From Chloroflexota bacterium (GTDB lineage Bacteria > Chloroflexota > Ktedonobacteria > Ktedonobacterales > Ktedonobacteraceae): 10,635 bases of DNA. The notes beneath the pieces were generated by a model. The model was not told where the DNA came from and ran no database searches. It saw nothing but the letters and a program-made list of their open reading frames with translations. Position 1 is the stretch's first letter; each line of letters opens with the position of its first letter. Shown here in pieces: positions 6,277 to 10,635 of this stretch. The stretch is from the NCBI GenBank assembly GCA_902810755.1, contig CADDYT010000187.1:1-10635 (forward strand), written 5' to 3'. A program made the translations under genes and the position numbers.

Positions 6277-6586
6277 AGCGTAAACGCACTCCTTAATTGT
6301 AGCATTGTCCTCTTCCTTCGCAGAAAGTATAGCGGTTTATGCGAGAGAACGCAAGCTCAAAGCGCAGGGAGCAAGCATGCTTTTTCTTTCCTTCCATGTT
6401 ACACAAAATGCCTGATAGAATGTCATTCCATGATTCTCATTTGATATAACAATGTTAGTACAGAAGTAACATATTGTAACACTTACCTTGCACTTTTCCG
6501 AATTTGCATGTTATACTTCCTTATCATTCGATAATGTTCCTCTGGCTGAGAATGATAGAACCTTGAGGACGAAGGGAATAATACGT
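6277..6586. promoter_or_regulatory. Divergent promoter region with TAACA/TGTTA half-sites
   Basis: This spacer must hold the promoters of the minus-strand membrane protein and the plus-strand methyltransferase. A -10-like TATAAC lies at 6445-6450. Around it the word TAACA recurs: 6447-6451, inverted as TGTTA at 6453-6457 (a perfect palindrome with a 1-base centre), then 6467-6471 and 6477-6481, with another TGTTA at 6397-6401. The 10- and 20-base spacing would place these on one face of the helix. The site assignment is inference. Confidence 0.4.
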
Positions 6587-7513
6587 ATGTTAGCAAATGA
6601 GCTTGTGCATGGAAATGAATGTGGCCTTCCGCTGAACTCGATAGAGTGGCTGGAAACACACCATCGCAGTAAAGCCAGAGAGCGCGAACAGATGATTCGC
6701 GACCTGCACTTGAAACGAGGAGGGCTGGTGGTCGATGCCGGTTGCGGACCCGGCCTGTGGATTCCGTTACTGGCCCGCGCCATTGGCAGGCGAGGGCGCA
6801 TTATCGGCGTAGACCTCTCAACGGAGGCCCTGGTGACGGCTCGGCGACGGCACGCGGGGACAGAGTATCAACGGCAGGTGCAGTATAAGTGCGCAACACT
6901 GGAGCAGTTGCCCGTCCCTGAGCAGTCGGTCGATGTTATCTTTAGCGCGAATGTCAGCCAGTACCTGCCTGAGCCGGTCGAGACATTTGCGGCAATGGGG
7001 CGTTATCTCGCCCCAGGCGGTCGCTTGATCGTGAAAGACATCGACTTCGGCACCATGCGCTTTTCCAGCATCGATGCAGGATTGCAGGCGCGTGTATTTC
7101 AGGCCCGCGAGCAGTGGGAGCGGCAGCGGGTAAATCAGGGATATGCGTTTGAGGATAGCTGGGTCGGCTCTAAGCTCGCCTCATACCTGCGCCAGGCAGG
7201 CTACCAGCAGGTGCAGGAGCGCACCTATCGTATTATCCGCCACTATCCCCTTTCACAGGATGTCCGCTACTACCTGCAAGGGATCGCCGAATGGTTCGTC
7301 TGTGAGGGCGCTCCCCTGCTGGCGGATGAAGACGTCAGGGCATGGTTACAATGTTTCCTGGACGAACAACACAACGTCCTCGATCAGGAAACGTTTGTCA
7401 GTGAGGAGACCGAATACGTCGTCACCGGCATCTGGAATCACGATACCATGACCTCTCTATACACCTTCAACGAGCGGCAGAAAGTCGAAGCTATGACGAT
7501 CAGCAGGAAATAA
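6587..7513 (+). CDS. Class I SAM-dependent methyltransferase
   Basis: The 308-residue product transfers a methyl group from S-adenosylmethionine to an unidentified small molecule. Motif I is LVVDAGCGPG (47-56), the acidic end of beta2 is D76 in IIGVD, motif II/III covers VDVIFSANVSQYL (115-127), and LAPGGRLIVKD (141-151) is the post-motif III strand. Residues beyond about 200 form a family-specific C-terminal region. The pattern resembles UbiE/COQ5-like and antibiotic-type methyltransferases, but the substrate cannot be read from sequence. I chose ATG 6587 because GAAGGGA lies 9 bases upstream and homology starts soon after; a TTG at 6488 would add 33 residues of unlikely sequence. It has its own divergent promoter region and a terminator downstream, so it appears monocistronic. 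Confidence 0.85.
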   Translation: MLANELVHGNECGLPLNSIEWLETHHRSKAREREQMIRDLHLKRGGLVVDAGCGPGLWIPLLARAIGRRGRIIGVDLSTEALVTARRRHAGTEYQRQVQYKCATLEQLPVPEQSVDVIFSANVSQYLPEPVETFAAMGRYLAPGGRLIVKDIDFGTMRFSSIDAGLQARVFQAREQWERQRVNQGYAFEDSWVGSKLASYLRQAGYQQVQERTYRIIRHYPLSQDVRYYLQGIAEWFVCEGAPLLADEDVRAWLQCFLDEQHNVLDQETFVSEETEYVVTGIWNHDTMTSLYTFNERQKVEAMTISRK

Positions 7514-7535
7514 GCGAAAAGGGCAGGCAAGCGAA

Positions 7536-7567
7536 AAAGGGACAGGGCAACAACGCTTTGTCCCTTT
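7536..7567 (+). terminator. Terminator of the methyltransferase gene
   Basis: AAAGGGACA (7536-7544) pairs with TGTCCCTTT (7559-7567) around a 14-base loop. The stem ends in TTT and is followed by ATT. It lies 23 bases after the stop codon and forms a tandem with the stronger hairpin at 7597-7625. Confidence 0.6.
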
Positions 7568-7596
7568 ATTCGTTATCCAGCGCCTCTCACCGGCAC

Positions 7597-7625
7597 AAAA
7601 AAACGGTCTGTGCAGACCGTTTTTT
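7597..7625. terminator. Bidirectional intrinsic terminator
   Basis: ACGGTCTG and CAGACCGT form a perfect GC-rich stem around a tiny loop, preceded by seven A and followed by five further T. Read in either direction, it is a textbook hairpin with a U-run. It lies between the convergent methyltransferase (plus) and small helical protein (minus) genes and should stop both. Confidence 0.92.
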
Positions 7626-7691
7626 CCTGTCCACCCTCTGTACCTGTCATCTACCATACCGGCACGTTGTACTGGCACTGGCGGGAGAAGC

Positions 7692-7985
7692 TTATTGCGA
7701 GTTCTTCAGTTCCTCGGCAATCATCGCGATAGCAATGTCACCGACGAGTGATTGGAGCTGACCGTGAAGCTGACCCATATTTTCCATACGCGCGGTGATA
7801 AACTCGTGTTGCGATGTCCCGAAGGCCAGACCGGTTAAGCCGCGTTGCGCCGCTTCATACTCCTCGGCAATCTGCTTGAGTAACCGGGCCACCTCGCTGC
7901 GCTGCTCATTAGCGCCAAGCATGTCTCCCTCTCTTCCCGCTGTTGCACTCAACAGCCTGAAATATTGATATTCCTCTGATTCCAT
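7692..7985 (-). CDS. Small helical protein of unknown function
   Basis: The 97-residue product is rich in Glu, Gln, Ala and Leu and should be almost wholly alpha-helical. No transmembrane segment or signal peptide is seen. The core (about 30-95) runs EVARLLKQIAEEYEAAQRGL, then GLAFGTSQHEFITARMENMG, then LHGQLQSLVGD, a pattern of helices that could form a two- or three-helix bundle. I do not recognise a named family. The start is unsure: ATG 7985 has little ribosome binding signal, whereas an internal ATG at 7922 is preceded by GAGAGGGAGAC and would give 76 residues. It ends just beyond the bidirectional terminator and is alone on its strand. Confidence 0.65.
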   Translation of the reverse strand: MESEEYQYFRLLSATAGREGDMLGANEQRSEVARLLKQIAEEYEAAQRGLTGLAFGTSQHEFITARMENMGQLHGQLQSLVGDIAIAMIAEELKNSQ

Positions 7986-8465
7986 TCCAACAAAAGATGC
8001 CGTGCGTATTCACATGTTCGTACATTGTTAATAACGCACGAACACGTACACATAGATAAGTATGCACGAAAATCATCTTCTTGTCCAGTGTTTCTCTACC
8101 TTTTTCCCCCTATCTGACAATTTTCACGTGAAATTTCTCTCTTTTCCTCAAAGCCAAACTATTCCACTTGCCTGCTTGAGCAGCCATAGAAACCCTGAGG
8201 GAATTGCAATGAATAGATTCACCTGTTGAAAAAGTTAGCGGAACACAGGGGTACTTTTGTTCCAAACTCAGGTATACGGCCATTGTATTATGCGGGAGAA
8301 AACCACCCTGCTCTGTAAGCGGAGAACGTTCCATCTCTGCTGTGTTTGCAACCACTATATTCGACATAACATGCCAGTTGGGATACATTCTTAGCCGAAA
8401 GCGTAGTATAATAGGGGCGGATAACGCACCGGTGCCATACGAGAATCGGTCAAAGGAGAACTGTT
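7986..8465. other. AT-richer spacer with palindromes
   Basis: No gene is convincingly supported. The stretch is more AT-rich than its neighbours. It holds nested inverted words near 8001-8044 (TGTTCGT 8015-8021 with ACGAACA 8038-8044, and CGTGCGTATT 8001-8010 with AATAACGCACG 8030-8040) and a perfect 12-base palindrome, TTTCACGTGAAA, at 8122-8133. A 92-codon minus-strand frame at 8110-8388 has no ribosome binding site and no recognisable product. Confidence 0.55.
8407..8412 (+). promoter_or_regulatory. Candidate -10 box of the PH-like/coaX unit
   Basis: TATAAT lies 54 bases before the ATG of the membrane protein gene. The -35 position (TACATT around 8384-8389, 17-base spacer) is poor. It is the best promoter candidate for the two-gene unit. 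Confidence 0.5.
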
Positions 8466-9128
8466 ATGGACTCTGCTGAAATATTAGAGCAGGTGAAGGC
8501 GGGCAAGGAAGCTCCCTACGGCTGGGTCGTGTTGCCGCTGTTGCGCGGCAAGGTGATCTGGGGAATTCTGGGCTGGATTTTCGGCATTATCATGGGGCTT
8601 GGCCTGTTCGCCGCCGTCGCCTCTACGGTCATTCCGTATAATTATGAACATGGCATTTTAGCGGCTGTCCTGAGTACCTTTTTCTTAGGGGTCCTGCTTT
8701 TCATCGGCCTGGGCAGCGCGTGGTCGCTGTTCGTTGATGTGCGGCGGCTGATGCACAGCGATCAGCATGTGATTGTGATTACGCCGGAGGATTTTGTCAA
8801 GCAGGAGGGGGACAAGATTGTCCACGTGCCGCTGGCATATGTGCGCTATGTGACGGCTCGCGGCAAGCGGCCACCTGACCGGACGCCGAAGCGAGAGCAA
8901 ATTCCCTCCGCGAAAGAACACACGCTCGGCTTTCTCTTCGGGCGAGGGCTTATGCCTTCCGGGGAGGGATGGCGGCGCGGGCGCATGCGCACACCCACAT
9001 CGCTGGCGTTCCTCGACACACGCACCGATACCGAGGTGATCGTGACCAACGACACCGCGTTCGGCGACCCCTTTATGATCGCGGCTTTGCTCAAGGAATA
9101 TGCCGGGAAAGTACAGAATCTGGTCTGA
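8466..9128 (+). CDS. Two-pass membrane protein with PH-like cytosolic domain
   Basis: The product has 220 residues. A short polar N-terminus is followed by two hydrophobic segments, about 30-54 (VIWGILGWIFGIIMGLGLF) and 64-90 (ILAAVLSTFFLGVLLFIGLG). The rest is soluble: HVIVITPEDFVKQEGDKIVH (101-120), VPLAYVRYVTARGKR, and later SLAFLDTRTDTEVIVTND (179-196) followed by a final helix. This strand order resembles bacterial PH-like domains on membrane anchors; the assignment is by pattern only. An Arg/Pro-rich insertion lies at about 132-176. The ATG has AAAGGAG 7 bases upstream. coaX starts 39 bases downstream with no terminator between, so the two are probably co-transcribed, but a functional link to CoA synthesis is not evident. 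Confidence 0.72.
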   Translation: MDSAEILEQVKAGKEAPYGWVVLPLLRGKVIWGILGWIFGIIMGLGLFAAVASTVIPYNYEHGILAAVLSTFFLGVLLFIGLGSAWSLFVDVRRLMHSDQHVIVITPEDFVKQEGDKIVHVPLAYVRYVTARGKRPPDRTPKREQIPSAKEHTLGFLFGRGLMPSGEGWRRGRMRTPTSLAFLDTRTDTEVIVTNDTAFGDPFMIAALLKEYAGKVQNLV

Positions 9129-9167
9129 AACGGGCCGACTGCGCCTGAAAGGGATGGGAGCCAGCGT

Positions 9168-9950
9168 ATGTTGCTTGCCATAGATGTTAGCAATACCAAT
9201 ATTAAGTTTGGTCTGTATCAAAACGGGGAGATGCGCCATCACTGGGTGGTTTCGACGGCGCGCCAGCGCACCAGCGATGAATATGCGATGGTGCTGAGCG
9301 AACTGGCGCGCCATGCTGGTTACCGGCTATCGGATATCGATGACATTATTCTTTCCAGTGTTGTGCCGCCGCTCACGCCGGTTTTCCAGGAACTGGCCCT
9401 GCGTTACTGCGGCAAAGAGGCGCTACTGATCGATCATACGCTTGATCTGGGCATCAGGCTGCTGATCGATAACCCCTGGGAGCTTGGTTCAGACCGCATT
9501 GTCACTGCGCTGGCCGCGCACCATCTCTATGGTGGCCCGGCCATTATTATCGCCTTCAGCACGGCCACCACTTTTGATGTAATCTCGCCACAGGGGGATT
9601 TTCTGGGCGGCGCGATTGCCCCCGGCCTCGTCATTTCCGCCGAGGCATTGAGCAGCGCGGCCTCGCGCCTCTTCCGCATCGATCTCAACCCGCCGCGTAG
9701 CGCGCTGGGCAAGAATACCGTCGAGAATATGCAATCAGGCATTATCTACGGGCATGTCGGGCTGGTGCAGGGCTTAATCAATCGCCTGCGCCAGGAGATA
9801 CCAGGCGTCAATGACGAACGTGAGGTAAAAGTTATTGCACACGGCGGTCTTGCACAGTTGATGGCTCCCCTCATCCCCGAAATCCAGCATATTAACCAGT
9901 ATCTGCCACTGGAAGGTCTGCGCCTGGCCTATGAAAAGATACGAGGGTAA
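9168..9950 (+). CDS. coaX: Type III pantothenate kinase (CoaX), atypical motifs
   Basis: CoaX phosphorylates pantothenate with ATP, the first step of coenzyme A synthesis, in the cytosol as a dimer; it belongs to the ASKHA fold. The 260 residues match the family throughout: AIDVSNTNIKFGLY (4-17), SSVVPPL (63-69), ELGSDRIV (105-112, with the catalytic Asp109 kept), STATTFDVI (131-139), GGAIAPG (147-153), GKNTVENMQSGIIYG (181-195) and LEGLRLAYE (248-256). Odd points: the phosphate-1 loop reads D-V-S-N-T where D-x-G-N-T is the rule, and the phosphate-2 loop reads A-F-S-T-A-T where D-x-G-T-A-T is usual, so an Asp and two Gly are replaced. VIAHGGLA replaces the common VIATGGLA. The start is ATG 9168, with GGGAG 7 bases upstream. 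The family assignment is sure; full activity is not. Confidence 0.92.
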   Translation: MLLAIDVSNTNIKFGLYQNGEMRHHWVVSTARQRTSDEYAMVLSELARHAGYRLSDIDDIILSSVVPPLTPVFQELALRYCGKEALLIDHTLDLGIRLLIDNPWELGSDRIVTALAAHHLYGGPAIIIAFSTATTFDVISPQGDFLGGAIAPGLVISAEALSSAASRLFRIDLNPPRSALGKNTVENMQSGIIYGHVGLVQGLINRLRQEIPGVNDEREVKVIAHGGLAQLMAPLIPEIQHINQYLPLEGLRLAYEKIRG

Positions 9951-9967
9951 GGGAGGGAATCGGACAG

Positions 9968-9990
9968 AAAAAAACCGCCCGTGCAGGCGG
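9968..9990 (-). terminator. rRNA operon terminator
   Basis: Read on the minus strand, CCGCC-TGCACG-GGCGG is followed by seven T. It lies just beyond the 3' end of the 5S gene and closes the operon. The same bases also form the 3' arm of the extended stem around 5S. Confidence 0.85.
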
Positions 9991-10130
9991 GTGGAGTGGC
10001 AGCGTCCTGCTTTCCCACGGGGCTGCCCCCGCAGTATCATCGGAGCTGGAAGGCTTAACTGCCGTGTTCGGGATGGGAACGGGTGTTTCCCTTCCGCTAT
10101 AGCCACCACCCCACCCGCATGTACAGGCGG
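9975..10130 (-). other. Extended pre-5S processing stem
   Basis: In the minus-strand transcript, 10102-10130 can pair with 9975-10003 over 29 positions, with only two clear mismatches (A-C and U-C) and four G-U pairs. The inner eight pairs are helix I of 5S itself, so the helix extends about 20 bp beyond the mature rRNA on both sides. Such double-stranded extensions are substrates for maturation ribonucleases (RNase III or RNase M5 type). Its 3' arm overlaps the terminator hairpin, so the two folds compete. Confidence 0.6.
9995..10110 (-). rRNA. rrf: 5S ribosomal RNA
   Basis: The minus strand reads GTGGTGGC, TATAGCGGAAGGGAAACACC, then CGTTCCCATCCCGAACACGG, CAGTTAAGCCTTCCAGCTCC and so on to GCTGCCAC. 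This is a canonical 5S: the CCCATCCCGAACACGG loop and the AGTTAAG stretch are diagnostic, and the ends pair as helix I (GUGGUGGC with GCUGCCAC). The length is about 116 nt; the exact ends may differ by one or two bases. It lies 37 bases after tRNA-Ala, with no 23S gene between. Confidence 0.95.
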
Positions 10131-10140
10131 ATGGTTTTTT
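10111..10140 (+). terminator. Plus-strand terminator antisense to the rRNA operon
   Basis: CCACCCGC (10111-10118) pairs with GCGGATGG (10127-10134) with one mismatch around an 8-base loop, followed by six T. In this sense it would stop transcripts that read through from coaX across 5S, before they enter the tRNA genes. The same bases belong to the 5' arm of the pre-5S stem, so the resemblance to a terminator could be a by-product. Confidence 0.5.
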
Positions 10141-10147
10141 CCCTGGG

Positions 10148-10220
10148 TGGAGATGAGGGGATTCGAACCCCTGACCTCTGCCGTGCAAAGGCAGCGCTCT
10201 TCCAACTAAGCTACATCCCC
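10148..10220 (-). tRNA. tRNA-Ala (anticodon TGC)
   Basis: The 73-nt gene reads GGGGATGTAGCTTAGTTGG at its 5' end. The anticodon arm is CTGCC-TTTGCAC-GGCAG and the T arm AGGGG-TTCGAAT-CCCCT. The acceptor stem pairs GGGGATG with CATCTCC, including one G-U, with discriminator A. The 3' CCA is not encoded (ACCC follows). It is the second tRNA of the 16S spacer pair. Confidence 0.97.
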
Positions 10221-10232
10221 GTGCCATCGGGG

Positions 10233-10306
10233 TGGGCCTTCCTGGACTCGAACCAGGGACCTCAGTCTTATCAGGACTGCGCTCTAACCACCTGAGCTAA
10301 AAGCCC
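10233..10306 (-). tRNA. tRNA-Ile (anticodon GAT)
   Basis: The 74-nt gene starts GGGCTTTTAGCTCAGGTGG. The anticodon arm is CAGTC-CTGATAA-GACTG, the T arm contains GGTTCGAGTCC, and the acceptor GGGCTTT pairs with AAGGCCC. The 3' CCA is not encoded. It lies 12 bases upstream of tRNA-Ala in the usual rrn order Ile-Ala. Confidence 0.97.

Positions 10307-10635
<329 letters not shown>

Noticed and set aside
8110..8388. 92-codon minus-strand open frame
   Set aside because: No ribosome binding site, lower GC than neighbours and no recognisable domain; it would start just beside the -10 of the plus-strand unit. It cannot be fully excluded.
8685..9314. 209-codon minus-strand open frame
   Set aside because: It lies opposite both the membrane protein and coaX genes; its His/Pro/Arg-rich text is an antisense shadow.
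9774..10295. Several open frames across coaX end, 5S and tRNA genes
   Set aside because: They cross structural RNA genes. Motifs such as GFEPLTS or GIRTPDL are translations of tRNA sequence and are a known annotation artefact.

Overview
The window looks like a chromosomal piece of a Gram-positive-like, moderately GC-rich soil bacterium, most probably a member of the Ktedonobacteria (Chloroflexota). That placement is an inference. It rests on the mix of secreted sedolisin and Asp-box proteins, Pro-rich single-pass membrane proteins, repeat-rich spacers, a type III pantothenate kinase and strong AAGGAG ribosome binding sites that fit the anti-SD seen in the 16S 3' end. No single marker proves it. 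Intergenic spacers are long (about 300 to 630 bases) and carry inverted and direct repeats.

Layout. Bases 1-586 hold no gene: there is a half copy and a full copy of a palindromic repeat family, a short tandem repeat and a terminator-like hairpin. Bases 587-975 hold a decayed gene whose second part is the start of a response-regulator receiver domain, joined to the first part only if a frameshift at an (AG)5 run is allowed. Two minus-strand genes for secreted proteins follow: a sedolisin (S53) peptidase (1132-2298) with two tandem terminators, and a 556-residue Asp-box (BNR) beta-propeller protein (2770-4440), also with a terminator. A 630-base spacer with a consensus -10 box and a TetR-type palindrome precedes a small excisionase-type HTH protein (5071-5298). 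Then come a minus-strand Pro-rich membrane protein with an NTF2-like outer domain (5446-6276), a plus-strand SAM-dependent methyltransferase (6587-7513), a textbook bidirectional terminator, and a small helical protein on the minus strand (7692-7985).

The right end is housekeeping. A two-gene plus-strand unit encodes a membrane protein with a PH-like soluble domain (8466-9128) and type III pantothenate kinase CoaX (9168-9950), which makes the first committed intermediate of CoA synthesis. It runs head-on into a minus-strand rRNA operon read from the right edge: 16S 3' end, tRNA-Ile(GAT), tRNA-Ala(TGC), 5S, terminator. Only 37 bases separate tRNA-Ala from 5S, so no 23S gene lies between 16S and 5S. 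This unlinked 23S is the most notable feature of the window. The 5S is enclosed by a 29-nt imperfect processing stem whose two flanks also act as intrinsic terminators, one facing each way.

The genes do not form one pathway. I found no defence system, CRISPR array, transposase or prophage module. The points most worth following are the rRNA operon lacking 23S, the CoaX with altered phosphate-binding loops, the frameshifted receiver remnant, and the operator-like palindrome in front of the HTH gene.
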